Source of the DNA: Sepioteuthis lessoniana
Taxonomy: Eukaryota; Mollusca; Cephalopoda; Myopsida; Loliginidae
Length of the DNA: 64,000 nucleotides
Direction of reading: 5' to 3'
NCBI GenBank assembly: GCA_963585895.1
Contig: CAUZXS010000227.1
Location: forward strand, 1-64,000
Position 1 is the first letter of the stretch; each line of letters opens with the position of its first letter. Below, piece by piece: positions 45,799-57,489 of this stretch. Under the pieces are notes generated by a model, which was not told the origin of the DNA, did no database searches, and saw only the letters and a program-made list of their open reading frames with translations. The position numbers and the translations under genes are program-made.

Positions 45799-47370
45799 TA
45801 ATATTTATATTCATGCATTTCCAGAAGGTAATTATATTTCCTCATGAATGCAATCGTTGACTTTCTTCTTATAAGTATCACAAGTCAGCCATGCTTGTTT
45901 TAAAAGTAGACCCAAAAATTGCCAGTTATGAAATTCAAAATTTAGTAAGTGGGTTTTCAAAAGTAGCTCAATAATCTTGTAGTTCAATAATCTGGCAACT
46001 TTGTTATTAGCTCCTACTTTAGTTAAAAAAGTAAGTAAGAGTTAATTTACTGATTGTTGACAGAGACAGTAAATAATCAGTATGCAATTCAATAGTTGAT
46101 AAAATTTGATCTCTCCAGCTGTTCCGATCAAGTGAGAATAGAACACCAACAATATTGTCACTTAATGATGATTTGTTTATTACAAAAAAAGGTGGGGACT
46201 AAAAGCCAAATCACTAGTTCTGATGAAGGGTGAAGAGAATTCTGATATATTGTGAAAATAAAAAATAACGAAAAGGAAACAATGAAGATTAGAATGATAA
46301 CTTTCCAACCTTGAGAAATCTTTATAATTTCCCATCAATCATTACTGGACATCTGCTGATACCTCATTCAAAAAATAAATAAATAAATAAAAGCAAATAA
46401 GAATGTGTACTGTCTGGGAAAAAGCTTTCTACCAAGTTGACCAATGTTAGTATTTGCAATGAATTTCAAAAGAGTGCTTAATGTTTGTCATTATATGAAT
46501 ATTACTTTACTTAATAGCTTAGTGACAATTCATGTTGTCACTAACTTACTCTGAAATGTATTTACATAAGTTCTTTTTAAGAGAATAAGTACAATAAAGT
46601 AGATTGATTATCTTAGTTGAAGTTACAAATGGCTGAGAAAGAAAAAGTAGCAAAGAAAATGTTTATCATACTCTTTAACGGCAACATTTATATCACTTAG
46701 TTGGGAATCATGACCAGAACCTTCTAATGATAAAATAGATGATTATAAACTGATATTTGTATAATGCATTAGTCCCTTAGAGCTTGTAAAACAATTTATA
46801 AATAAATTATTTCTTCAAAGAATTGATGCTTGGAAAATGAGGTTAGAAAAGATTACAATATTCAGTTTCCAAAATTTCTTTTTCATCTCTGCTAAGAGGA
46901 AGTGATAAAAAATTTTTTTAAAATAACAATAAAAAAAATGGTAGAGAAAAATCAGACTAATGGATATTTTTATGAAGTATGATCAAAGATATCAAAACTA
47001 AAAATTAGATTTAAAAATTTTTTAGATGAAAATTCCAAATTTAAATGAAGATATGTCCATATTTGCGCAACTTATATTATGAAACGATAGTGTCTAGATA
47101 TCTAAATGTTTGAGTTAGTATAATTCTCAATACTTTTTGATCAGCAATCTTGATGATTTCTGAACAGCAGTTTTTTGCAAAACATAAAATTGCAAAAGTG
47201 CAGAACACTCCAGACTGACCAGACCTTCAGCTCCATGTGAGTTTTTCTATTCTAAACTGAAAATTCTTCCCAAAAGTATAATCTGAGGATGTGGATGACA
47301 TGAATAAAAATACAGGGACACAGTTTTATATCAAAATAGAAGTTTGTAGCAGTCCTTTGACTAATGATTT
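45799..47370. other. AT-rich DNA, nothing recognised
   Basis: 1.5 kb without frames above 60 codons, shared repeats or RNA-like motifs; only short A/T runs such as (AAAT)5 near 46375. Confidence 0.5.
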
Positions 47371-47812
47371 GGTTTCTTTGTTTAATGGCATATCTAACTC
47401 CATGAGTTATTTAATGCCAAAGCCATCCTTGTAGAAGAGCAGTAGTGGTACTATTTAAGGTTTTTTGTTTAATGGCATATCAATCTTTGTGGGTTATTTG
47501 ATGCCAAAGCCATCCTTGTAGAAGAGCAGTAGTGGTACTATTTAAGGTTTTTTTGTTTAATGGCATATCAATCTTTGTGGGTTATTTGATGCCAAAGCCA
47601 TCCTTGTAGAAGAGCAGTAGTGCTAGTATTTAAGGATTTTTGTTTAAAGGCATATCAATCTTTGTGGGTTATTCAATGCCAAGACCATCCTTGTAGAAGA
47701 GCAGTAGTGTTACTATTTAACCCATAACTGGGAAGATAAGGGGGCTCATATCTTTCCCAAGACTATTAGTCTGAAAGTGGACATAATTGCAAGATGAGAG
47801 TTTTAATTTGCT
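47371..47812 (-). mobile_element. SINE family A with its 3' end tandemly repeated four times
   Basis: The unit from TTTAATGGCATATC (stem-loop tail) to 'gtagtggtactatttaa' occurs at 47381, 47468, 47556 and 47643, periods 87, 88 and 87 bp. Only the last unit continues into the rest of the SINE body (CCCATAACTGGGAAG...CATAATTGCAAGA, to about 47812). The B box and head are lost. The units are more alike to each other than to other SINE A copies. Confidence 0.92.
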
Positions 47813-48299
47813 TACCAATGGAAAAGTCACTGGAATAAATGTGTTGAATGCTGAGGGGTCTCTTTAAAAAAAATTAATGTTTCACTCATTGCTGATTTTT
47901 ATCTTGGTAAATATGACTTCAATCTTGATACATTTTGAACATACCTTATATAAACCTATCTATATTTCACACATACTAGACTGACCATAAGTTAAAAGGA
48001 GTTTGGTGAGTCTCATTAAAAAGGTGCATTTTTTTTTTCTTTCATCAGTTTTAATAACAGACATCATAATTAACATTAGAATTTAAGATCCTTTAACAAT
48101 CAATCTTTATTTCTAATTAGCAAGTCAAATTACCAAATGTGATGGCCAACATTATGATTATTGGCAGTATATCAATAGATACAAATAAAGTAATAACTTT
48201 ACATCTTTATTGATTGTGTTAATAAAGATGAAAAGTTGTTGATTAGAAGTACCTTTTTATATTAGGATATAATGAAAGTAGTTTTATTTTTTAATCAAC
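47813..48299. other. AT-rich DNA, nothing recognised
   Basis: No frame, repeat or RNA-like motif seen. Confidence 0.4.
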
Positions 48300-48475
48300 T
48301 CTATGTTTTTTTAAGCTTATCTGATACTCTACATATGGTGTTTTCGATGTTCTCCAGAGAGTTTTTGAATGTTAGTGATTGTGTCCTCAACTACTTTGCA
48401 TTATAATCCATGATTGACTGTCATCCACTCCTGGGCTTTATTTCAAGGAACAAACTACCAACCCAAAAATGCTTA
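48300..48475 (+). repeat. Repeat F copy 1
   Basis: Aligns with 49950-50130: TTTTTTTAAGCTTATCTGAT / TTTTTTAAAGCTCATGTAAT, 'atRttcta' blocks, GAATGTTAGTGATTG / GAATGTTGGTGATTG, CATTATAATC, TCATCCACT-CTGG and TTTATTTCAAG. Class unknown. Confidence 0.7.
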
Positions 48476-48675
48476 AACCAATTTTGAGTGAATATCAGTT
48501 CTCAGCATCTTTAAAATAAACTACATTTTATTGAATTTCACTCACTCAAAACACTTCTAAAAAGATAGATTCAACATTTATTTTATGTCACTTCCTGTCA
48601 AAGCCAGCAGAAATATACTTTGTAAAAAAATGTGATAAAATCATGAAGAAGATTTTATATATATATATATATAAA

Positions 48676-49030
48676 GTCCTTCAATCATCATCACCATCAA
48701 GTTATACAGACAGCACAAACTTACCTAACTCTCTCTCCTTCTGTCCCAATTATCTACTGCTCTGGGTAGATCCTCCAAATAATATACAGTATCTGCACAA
48801 AGCTGATATAAATAAGTTCTTGTTGGTTGGCAAACACTGGTATGTCCATGTGTAGGAGTCCATGGAAGAATGTTGCTAATAAGTTTGTCCTTTCTTCTCC
48901 AACAGTGCCTCACATATGTTGTTGGTCTTTCTTGGATGGCTTTTGAGATGGGTGGTAAGTGGTCAGATAGCCAATGTTTTGTTAGGTGTGGCTTCCAGTA
49001 AACAATGTCCTCCAATGAATTAGAGAAATT
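48676..49030 (-). mobile_element. RTE-type LINE 3' end, left arm of a divergent pair
   Basis: Minus strand: HLPPISKAIQE, RHCWRRKDKLIS, LPWTPTHGHTS, RTYLYQLCADT and LEDLPRAVDN, ending in the TGGTGATGATTG 3' repeat at 48676. The frame is open for about 90 codons of LINE sequence, unusually long here, but it is only the C-terminal end with no RT. Confidence 0.88.
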
Positions 49031-49077
49031 TTTGAAAAAAGCAAAATAGATATTTTTTCCGAATTTTTTCCATAGAT

Positions 49078-49155
49078 ATATATATACACACAAACACTCA
49101 CATATATATATATATACATATATAGACAGAGAGATATAGATATACAGATATATAT
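49078..49155. repeat. TA/CA/GATA compound microsatellite
   Basis: Lies at the centre between two oppositely oriented RTE LINE fragments. Confidence 0.85.
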
Positions 49156-49159
49156 AAGA

Positions 49160-49775
49160 GACATCTCCAAACTAAATGATGGTTCTCTGAAACTAGTGAG
49201 ACAAGTTCACATACATCGGAAGTAGCGTCTCATCTACTGAAAATGACATCATTATGTGACTAACAAAAGTATAGACTGCTATTGATAGGTTATTGATCAT
49301 ATAGAAGTCAAACTTATCCGATAAGATAAAAAGCAATTTTTTCCAAGTGGCGGTCATGTCAATCTTCTATATGGATGCACTACATGGATGCTGACAAAGC
49401 TTATAGAGAAAAAGCTAAAGGGTAATTGCACAAGAATACTTCAAGCCATTTTGAACAAATCCTGGAAGCAACATCTCACAAAACAGCAGCAGTATGGCCA
49501 TCTACTTCCCATCTTTAAAACCATCAAAATAAGATGTACAAGACATGCAGAACACTACTGAATAAGTAAAGACAAACTCATAAGTGACATTCTTCTTTGA
49601 ACCCCTTCACACAGACATGCAAGTGTTGAATGACCAGCTAGAACTTATCTACAACAGCTCTGTAGGGACAAAGTATATCTAGAAGACCTGCCAGAAAGAT
49701 AGATGATAGAGACAAACGGTGAGAGAGTCAGGGAAATCTGTGCTTGTGGCATGACATGATGATGATATATATATA
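49160..49775 (+). mobile_element. RTE-type LINE 3' end, right arm of a divergent pair
   Basis: Starts at the KLNDGSLKLV- / HIGSSVSSTENDI-type block and runs through 'tttttccaagtggcggtcatg', 'acatggatgctgacaaagc', 'ttgaacaaatcctggaag', to GACATGATGATGATATATA. 5'-truncated earlier than 27110. Several stops. Confidence 0.85.
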
Positions 49776-49814
49776 TATATATTATCACAAAAATTTGATT
49801 CAGAATTTTCTCAG

Positions 49815-49858
49815 AAGGTTGATATGACATTAAATGAAGAAATCAAACCAAACCATAA
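49815..49858 (+). mobile_element. SINE family A, 3' tail scrap
   Basis: GAAGGTTGATATGACATTAA followed by GAAATCAAACCAAACC: only the distal half of the stem-loop tail is left. Confidence 0.65.
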
Positions 49859-49949
49859 TCTTCTTTGGGATTTGTGGAAATATTAACGTGTATCAAAAGT
49901 ATTTTCTTTTTTTAATCCATTGAAACATCATAGGCAATCTCTCAGAACT

Positions 49950-50140
49950 TAAGGTTGTTTTTTAAAGCTCATGTAATATTCTACAGATGCAATTTTTTAA
50001 TAGTTGTTGCTCTTATGAAAGTTTTGGAATGTTGGTGATTGGGTTCTCATCTAACTGACATTCTTAAACATTATAATCAGTAACTGATGGTCATCCACTA
50101 CTGGTTTTTATTTCAAGAGTCAATTCACCAAACCTGAAAT
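49950..50140 (+). repeat. Repeat F copy 2
   Basis: Same orientation as copy 1, about 1.65 kb away; the two flank the divergent RTE pair. Also matches the reverse complement of 18162-18335, best at CATGTAATATTCTACAGATG. Confidence 0.7.
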
Positions 50141-50344
50141 GTTTCAGACAGAATGTAAAGATATTGTTTCATTTCTTTCTAGTTTCTGAATTTTGTAAAT
50201 TGCATAAGTATTGTTGTGACTCAGTTTAAAATAATGTCTCAAATATTATGGATTCATGATACTTGTATCCACCATTATAACAGCTGAAACAAAAGATTGA
50301 GCTGATATTGATAGTATATATGATAGTATATATGACATATACAA

Positions 50345-50530
50345 TATTACTCTAGTTATGCTGTTATGTTCACTTTTGGAGTAATGCCTTTTGGAAAGGT
50401 ATTAAACTACCTTATCTTCCTAGTTATAGGTTAAATAGTATCACTGTTATTCTTCTAGAAGGATGGCTTTGGCATTAAATAACCCACAAAGGTTGATATG
50501 TCATTAAACAAAGAAACCAAACAAAATATA
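50345..50530 (+). mobile_element. SINE family A copy, head lost
   Basis: Starts after the B box ('ctagttatgctgttatgttcac') and runs through the body to the tail GGCATTAAATAACCCACAAA...TATGTCATTAAACAAAG and AAACCAAAC. 50531-50892 holds nothing recognised. Confidence 0.85.
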
Positions 50531-50892
50531 CAATATTAATAAAGGATTTTTCTGACTCCCCACCAAGTCAGAATTGACATGATGTCATTTTCTAGTTGGA
50601 GGCATCCAATATTTATGATATAGTAGAGATGTAATCTTTAAATATGTATATGAAATAAGTTTTGAAATAAAGGTCTGTAAAAAGTTGAAAATACATTTGA
50701 TACAATACCAATAAATCATTTTTAAATTCTTCTGTCATTTATATAAGAGTAAATATAAAAACAATGCAATATTGACCTTTTTTTAAAATTTAGTTTCTGT
50801 TCAGAAACTTGAAATATATTTTTATAAGCAAAATAATTTCAGATTAAAGAAATTTTCACCATCTAAAGGACATGGAGTAAACAGGAAATTTG

Positions 50893-51125
50893 AATGATAT
50901 TATGGTTATTAGCATGAAAAATGGATTTGGTGAATTGAGTTCAGATTCTGGCTTTGGCTGTTTGCATTCACTTGGCACCAATACTTATGGGAGAGATAAT
51001 GAATCCACCTCTTCTCTATTTACCTATGAGTAAAATAGTATTGTAGACTGTGTTCTCTACAATTAGTACGCAACCAGCATAGGATAAGAATCACACTAAA
51101 TTCAAAATGAGGTGATCAATTCCCT
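50893..51125 (+). mobile_element. SINE family D copy
   Basis: 'attatggttattagc' A-box-like head, TTGAGTTCAGATTCTGG B box, body with 'ttatgggagagataatgaat' and 'cctatgagtaaaatag'. Diverged. Confidence 0.7.
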
Positions 51126-52304
51126 AAGGCAATCCAACATTGTTGTCACCCTCATTCGGGCAATTCCAGCAAAAAAACCCTGACCTTCTTTTAGACAATA
51201 TAAGAGGGAGAGTAGAAAAGCAACTTTCTGTATAAGTAAATGTCAGTCTTTCATAGAACCTTTCCCAGACCGTCTTCCAAATCCAGGCACAGAATCCATC
51301 GACATATGGAACTATTTATGCTACAGTAGATTAACCACCTAAATTATGGATAAGACTTTTATTCCCTTCTCACTCATATGAGAGAGACAGTCTTTAAAAA
51401 AGAACCTTGATATTCAAACAATATTATCATAAATGGCTATTCATTGATGGATATGACTTGAGTTGTCTTTGTGAACTAAATTATATGAGATTGGAGTAAA
51501 CGATGGGAGAGTTGTACAGAATTACCATTTCTTTCCTTAACTCTCATCTTTTCCTGCTATGACAGCAATTATTTGTAATGTTAGAGGGAAATTTTTATGG
51601 TCAGCAATCAGTATTTGAAATCATTTTGTCAATTCCATTTTCTAATGTTCTATATTCTAGCCATTTTGTGTTCACATTATAAAGAATTCTTTGTTTATGT
51701 CTTTCATTATTTTCTTTTATTTTTTTGTTGTATTTTTTTTCTTCTGCTTTATTTATTTTTTCTTTCTTAGATTTTCTCTCTCCTTTGTGTATCAATAATT
51801 TCAGGAGATTATCTCCTGAATATGTATTTATACCTTTACTAGACAAGAAGACAAAATGTTATTACTAAAGCAGATAAATGGATGGCAAAGGAAATGGATA
51901 GAGAAGAACATTGAAGACAATTGTTTCTTGTCATCAAAATACAACACAGAGACCCCATAATTACTAAACTAATGTAGTAAATTATTCACTATTGTCATAT
52001 CAAGGCAAAAAGACTGAAAGTAAATATATGAGGGTTGATCAATAAGTCAGTGGCCTGAAATTTTCATCATATAATATTTGATCTATTAACTAATATGTTA
52101 ATATGTCTAATGGTAAATGAGTATTATGTTTGATCTAGCACCAATGAATTAAGAGCACTGACATGGTTAGAGATTATATTAAAAGTTAATAACTTTTTTA
52201 TCATTAGGGTGCAGATTTAGCGATATACCAATATATATAATCCTTCTCAAGTCTTGAAATTGTATTATTAGTCACTGGTATGTAGTCTTTTTTTTTTTAG
52301 ATAT
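51126..52304. other. AT-rich DNA, no gene recognised
   Basis: Includes a T-rich patch (51600-51850), read on minus as a Lys/Glu/Asn-rich 81-codon frame, and a perfect short palindrome at 51800. The frame looks compositional and is not called. Confidence 0.4.
51800..51820. repeat. Perfect 10-bp-arm palindrome
   Basis: TTCAGGAGAT and ATCTCCTGAA are exact reverse complements separated by a single T. No known binding site is implied. Confidence 0.7.
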
Positions 52305-52537
52305 TAGTGGCAAGATTCCATAGGGTTGTAAATAAAGTGCTAGAAAGTAGTCTTGAAGTAAGTGTTTTTGAACTCCAGTCACGCTATTAAATTTGCTTTC
52401 AGACTAATGACCTTGAAAAAGGTATAAACCCCCTTATACTCCCACCTCTGGGTTAAACAATGTCAATGCTTTTTCACATTAAATAACCCACAAAGGTTGA
52501 TACACCATTAAACAAAGAAACCAAACCAAACCTTACA
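52305..52537 (+). mobile_element. SINE family A copy
   Basis: Head degenerate but with TTTTTGAACTCCAGTCACGC (B box), body 'ccttgaaaaaggtataaac', 'ctctgggttaaacaatg', and a short internal loss before the tail ACATTAAATAACCCACAAAG. Ends in AAACCAAACCAAACC. Confidence 0.85.
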
Positions 52538-54547
52538 TATTATACAGTGTTATTTTAAACAATATTAACATCATTCTAGGAGTACTTTTATGATATAATT
52601 TCATGAAGTCTCCACCTGTTCACTATCTCTGTCAACACATTATTAGAATCTTTCACAAGTGATAAAAAATGTTAATATTTCTATAAGACTAATATGACTA
52701 ATATTCTGGAGACCTCTTGGGAAAGATTCCAATAATGTTTTGACTGGAATGGTGAATAGATGGAGACTTTTAAATCATATCATTAAGGAATTCCCATAAA
52801 AATGTTAAAATGTTTTCTTTTCAATGCCCTGTATATGTGTGTTTATGTGTGCGTGTATAAATTACTAATCAGTTGTAAAAAAAAAAAGGGTTCAGCTTGA
52901 GAAGTGACTTATATTCTTAAAATAACACCTATTAGAGATTAGTAGCACCTTTTCAATAAATTTAGTTCAATATCAGTAGAGTCATGAACATTTCTGAGCT
53001 TAAAGCTGTGCTTAATGTAGTAGCTACCAAGGTTAGATTTAATGTCATGATACGATCAGGATTGCTGTCAATACGCTGAAGTCTGTTTGGGGGGATTAAT
53101 CATTGGTTGTGATTGCATGAACCAGATGCATAATAATGCACTTATCTTGAGGGAACTAATACTTATGATTGTGGATAAATCAGGACAAAAATCTATAGAT
53201 TAAACAGACCATCCTAAGATCTGTGTCTGTATGAAGGTGTTTATATCTTAATCTCTTATTCTGTGTTTAGCTATGAAAAAAAAGAAAAGAAAAATAAATA
53301 GACTCTTATAAATCAAATCTACCAAGTTTTAAATGTCTCTCTATTGTAATTTGTTTTTTAGAAAATTGTTTGCTAACCACAAAAATGTTTTACAAATGAA
53401 AACTAAAAATACATTTTCAAGTTTTACAGAATTTATAAGTGAATAAATATCTGGTTAAACTATCCAACAGAATGGAAGATAAAATATAATGTGGAAACTA
53501 GACAACGAAATTACTTCAGAAGCAGTTATTTATATAATTTCCAGTAAAATTTGTAAAAATGCTTATGATAGTAAAAATTCTTTATCTCCTATATATATAT
53601 ATATATATATAAATACAGTTATACTTTTAAAAAGAGAGATAATTTAAATACATTTGTCATGCATCAATTTGAAACAGATCACAATTTTAATTTAAAAGTA
53701 GCTCATACTTGCTTGATAAATATAAGAAATATTGAAAATGTTTAGAATCTGCTTTCATCTTTTTAAATCAAATAATCAAATAATGACCCAGGTATTATAA
53801 CATATCACCTTTTCTTGCAAAATCAACGGTAAAATAAAACAAAATTCCACTTAACATAGGTTATTATAATTAAGAATATTTTATGTCACACAACTGTAAT
53901 ATTTTCAGATCTATTATTCATACCATAAATAAGCACAATATCAAATGTTTTTCATCCCTACATTTCAAGTTTTATAATGATTGCTGTTCCTAATTACATT
54001 GCCATGACATCATAGCATACCCCAGTATTTCTTTCCTAAAATTAAAAATTTTTCCAAATCCTTATCTGATGAAGCCAAGAGAGGATGAAGAATTATAATA
54101 AATAACTACACAACCAAATTTGGTTTCCACATCATTCATTTTTCTTCCAGATTTTATAAGCATAAGACTGACTTTGTTTTCAAGTTTAGATATATCAGTA
54201 CCAGAAGCAAATGATAGTCATTGTCACATACTAAACATACAACTCAATTTTAAGAATTACTCACAAATTTCTCCAAGAATTTTTCTTCATAGAAAAGCAA
54301 ATGTTTTCAGCTTCTAAATGAAATTTTATAGATATCTTTCATGAAATTAAATAAAATGAGGCTGACTTACTTAACATATCTTTTCCATATTTTTTGTAAC
54401 AAAATACTATTTTCATTTATTAATTCTTTCATCAAATTTAAACATATTAAGGATATAAGTTGGTAGAATCTTGTTCACCCTTATTTTTGTTACTTTCCTA
54501 TTATTCTGTCATGTTTCCAGATGATCTTCATCATGATAAAAGCAATT
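52538..54547. other. AT-rich DNA, nothing recognised
   Basis: 2 kb with only a short AT tract (53590-53612) and no frame above about 65 codons. A candidate for single-copy intergenic or intronic DNA. Confidence 0.5.
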
Positions 54548-54579
54548 GGGTGTGTGTATGTATATATATATATATATAT

Positions 54580-54647
<68 letters not shown>
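54548..54647. repeat. Compound (TG)n-(TA)n-(GA)32 microsatellite
   Basis: TG, then TA (54559-54582), then about 32 uninterrupted GA units (54583-54647). The long GA run is a homopurine mirror repeat. Frames of 133 (plus) and 61 (minus) codons pass through it and are artefacts. Confidence 0.95.
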
Positions 54648-54649
<2 letters not shown>

Positions 54650-54774
54650 AAGTTATCTCAGAACAGCTATTAAAAAGTTTAATAACGGGACAGGAAAATG
54701 TCTCATTAACATTCATAACTACATTATTGAATGAATTTAATATTTATGATGGATTTAATATTTTTGGTGTAGAT

Positions 54775-55035
54775 TTGTGGAGGAACATAACAGTTATCAT
54801 TGTAGGATATAAACTTGGGGTCCCAAGTCCACATCCTACAATAGGCTGCTTGTGCCCTTAGGAAATATACAAATCTTTTATTCTCCACTCCCAGTTATGA
54901 ATAAATAGTTGGGCATACTGAGCTCTTTAGCTTTGGTATAGCAATCAATCCAGGAGAAGGAAAAGTCTGAATTAAAACCAGCTTAACTCCACTTGCCCAT
55001 ATGTCACATCCTACTTATGGTAGAGGGTTGAGTAA
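54775..55035 (+). mobile_element. SINE family D copy
   Basis: 'cataacagttatcattg' head, AAGTCCACATCCTAC at the B-box position, body 'gttatgaataaatag', 'actgagctctttagctttggta', 'ggagaaggaaaa' and a 3' part 'catcctacttatggtagagggtt'. Confidence 0.75.
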
Positions 55036-56645
55036 ACACTATTTTTGATGGATATGCAATGCTTATCTAACATATACAAAATATACATCCCTAGGTAGTA
55101 AATCTCCTAACCTGTTAGATAAAATTCAATTTTGCACCATTATTTCATTTTAATATAGACATATACCAATGAATATTTAATAATACTGTTTTATCAGTAT
55201 CCTAAATGTAGTTTACAGTTTATATGTTTTAAAACTACCCAAAGGGCTTGTTGTGCTCAATACTAGCAGAATATTTGATTATTTGTTCAGAATCACCATA
55301 CCAAGGTGGGAGGTGTAATGACTGAAGTTGCTATTAGAAACTGAGTCCATATAAAAAGAAAGATCTGCCAAAAATCTCTCTTGTTTTCTTTTTACATTTT
55401 TTTTTGCAGCTGGCATGGCATGACTCAGACATCTAAAGGGCCATGGAGTTTGATGCTTCATTCACATTAAATAATGAAAAAGCCAATTCTGTCTTCCGCA
55501 ACACATCAAAACAACACAGAACTAGAAGCAGTCAAAAACAACCGAAATGCTGTCAAGAACTAATGACTATAAAAAAAAAAGCTACCTCTTCCACAAACTA
55601 TCTTGTATTCTTTGAATGTATCAATCCATATATATTTTTTAAATAACCAAATGTTTTTGACTTAGAAAATTCACCAGTAAGTAATTAGACTAATTTTTCA
55701 TACATATTCTTCATATATTTTTTTTGTATATATCTTATCAAATTCTTATTTTTACATAGTCTTCAAACTCTATCAAAAATTGCTAACAGGTTCTTAGCTG
55801 TGGTTAGAAATACAAATTATTCCTTAAAGATGACTTGTTAATAATGAGCCATAGTTATGCTGGAACTTTAGTTTACAAGTTTTTTCTGTTGATATTAAGA
55901 CATGATTTAGCGTATGCATTAAGGGTTGTCATGTCAACAGACTCATCTTGTGTAAAGAACAATATCTTTGCCAGATAAATGGAATCTTGTTACAACACTT
56001 CAGCTTTGTCTGGACTTTTCAGACATTATGCTTTCATTTCAGTGCTCTGGAATAAACAATATACTGAATGATTAATTTTTGAGGTTAAAGAACATTCTGT
56101 TTTGGCCCAAATTTTCAAGTTTAGTGTAAATTTAAGAAAAGTATATATGCCTTCTGTGGGTGAAGATATTTAAAGAATTAAACAATGCAAATTCCATCTA
56201 ATTATGAACAAACAAAGCTTTCAAAGAACTCTATCTTATCAAAATTATAGGTTAAAGTTTGATTTTTCTTTCCTGTATTAGATATATTATTATTCTCACC
56301 TGTATTAGATATATTATTGCTGTCATTCAATGATTTAAAATTTCTAACTCTGTACAAGTAAAAGAATGTTTTCTAGAAATCAATGAAAAGTTTTCACATA
56401 AGTAAATTTATTTTGTTTGTAGCAATCTTTGACTGATTTTGATAAAATGTCCTGCTCCATATTATAATATATCAATGATTAAAAAAACCGAACTAATCCA
56501 ATCGGAAAATAATAGCAAATTCTTTGCAATGTAGACATGATGAATTTTGAATTCATTTTAAAGTTTTAAGCATTTTCCCTCCATGTAAAGCCCTCAGTGA
56601 ATTTCTTGCACCATCCTATGTACAAATATAGTCAAATTTTATACA
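55036..56645. other. AT-rich DNA, nothing recognised
   Basis: Short frames (60-67 codons) near 55280-55650 lack motifs. No shared repeat seen. Confidence 0.4.
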
Positions 56646-56647
56646 AC

Positions 56648-57470
56648 ATTTTATTTTTATCATTAAGGGTTTTCAGACTATTGTCTTCATCTTTATTGTT
56701 ATTTCCACAATGTTTCGGACAATATGTCCTCCGGCCTTCTTCAGGTGTTTGTCGAACTCGGGAACCTTCACGGAACTTTGAACTATGTCCTTTATTGAAT
56801 CCACGGGGTCGTCTGTTCTGATTCCGTCAGCCATAACCGGGTACAAGTATTAAGTATTCCTGTATTGTTACTCGCCTGCAGTCAGGATTGATCCTGCAAC
56901 CTCCAGATGATTGTCTCCTTAGAAGCTTCAGGAACCAATGCCCATAACTGTTACACCATGTGTCCTGCTGGACTATTCAGAGTGAATTTTTGGGACTTAT
57001 AAACTTAATGTTCTTACTTGACTAGAATTACTACTATTATGTATGATTTTTTACCTGTGCTCATATTCAGATTTTTTTTTTCATCTAGCCTTCTTAATTA
57101 TCGGTTCCCATATTGCATTCAACTCTACATTTGGTCTACTCAGCAGGTCAGTGTAGCCCAACATATGTGCTGATTCCTTAAGGCGTCTAATCCTCCAATG
57201 TTCAGCCCAATCAATTATTTCAACTTTGTCCCATAAAGTAACAATACAGGAATACTTAACACTTGTACCCGGATATGGCTAACAGAATCAGAACAGACAA
57301 GCCCTGTGGATTCAATAAAGGATGTAGTTCGCAGTTCCATGAAGGTTCCTGAGTTCAACAAACACCTGAAGAAGGCCGGAGGACATATCGGCTGAAACAT
57401 TGTGGAAATAACAATAAAGATGAAGACAATAGTCCAAAAATTCTTAATGATAAAAATCAACAAGCTTCGT
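56648..57470. repeat. Large inverted repeat, ~225-bp arms, ~340-bp spacer
   Basis: Left arm 56648-56875 and right arm 57237-57470 are reverse complements with about 85-90% identity by eye. Shared landmarks: ACTATTGTCTTCATCTTTAT, TTATTTCCACAATGTTTC, GTCCTCCGGCCTTCTTCAGG, TTTATTGAATCCAC, and TATTCCTGTATTGTTACT at the inner ends. The arms are GC-richer than their surroundings. Read on plus, the right arm has CTGAAGAAGGCCGGAGGACA...GAAAC, a motif that recurs near the ends of several retroelement types. Class not determined: it may be the terminal repeats of a deleted element or two insertions in opposite directions. Confidence 0.8.
56886..56975 (-). mobile_element. Possible tRNA-like SINE head
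   Basis: Minus strand: CACATGGTGTAACAGTTATG (A-box-like), then GTTGCAGGATCAATCCTGAC (B-box-like) about 45 bp later. It lies just inside the left arm of the inverted repeat. No matching body from families A, C or D follows, so this may be a further SINE family or chance. Confidence 0.4.
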
Positions 57471-57489
57471 CTCAGAAATTTAGACAACT

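Noticed and set aside
51601-51846. 81-codon minus-strand Lys/Glu-rich frame
   Set aside because: Looks like the translation of a T-rich strand; no domain, no second copy.
54460-54861. 133-codon plus-strand frame
   Set aside because: Stays open only because TA and GA repeats lack stops in that frame.
57391-57425. Possible hammerhead ribozyme (CTGAAGA ... GAAAC)
   Set aside because: Stem III and the U-H cleavage site do not form, and the core has an extra base before stem II, so a self-cleaving fold is not supported.
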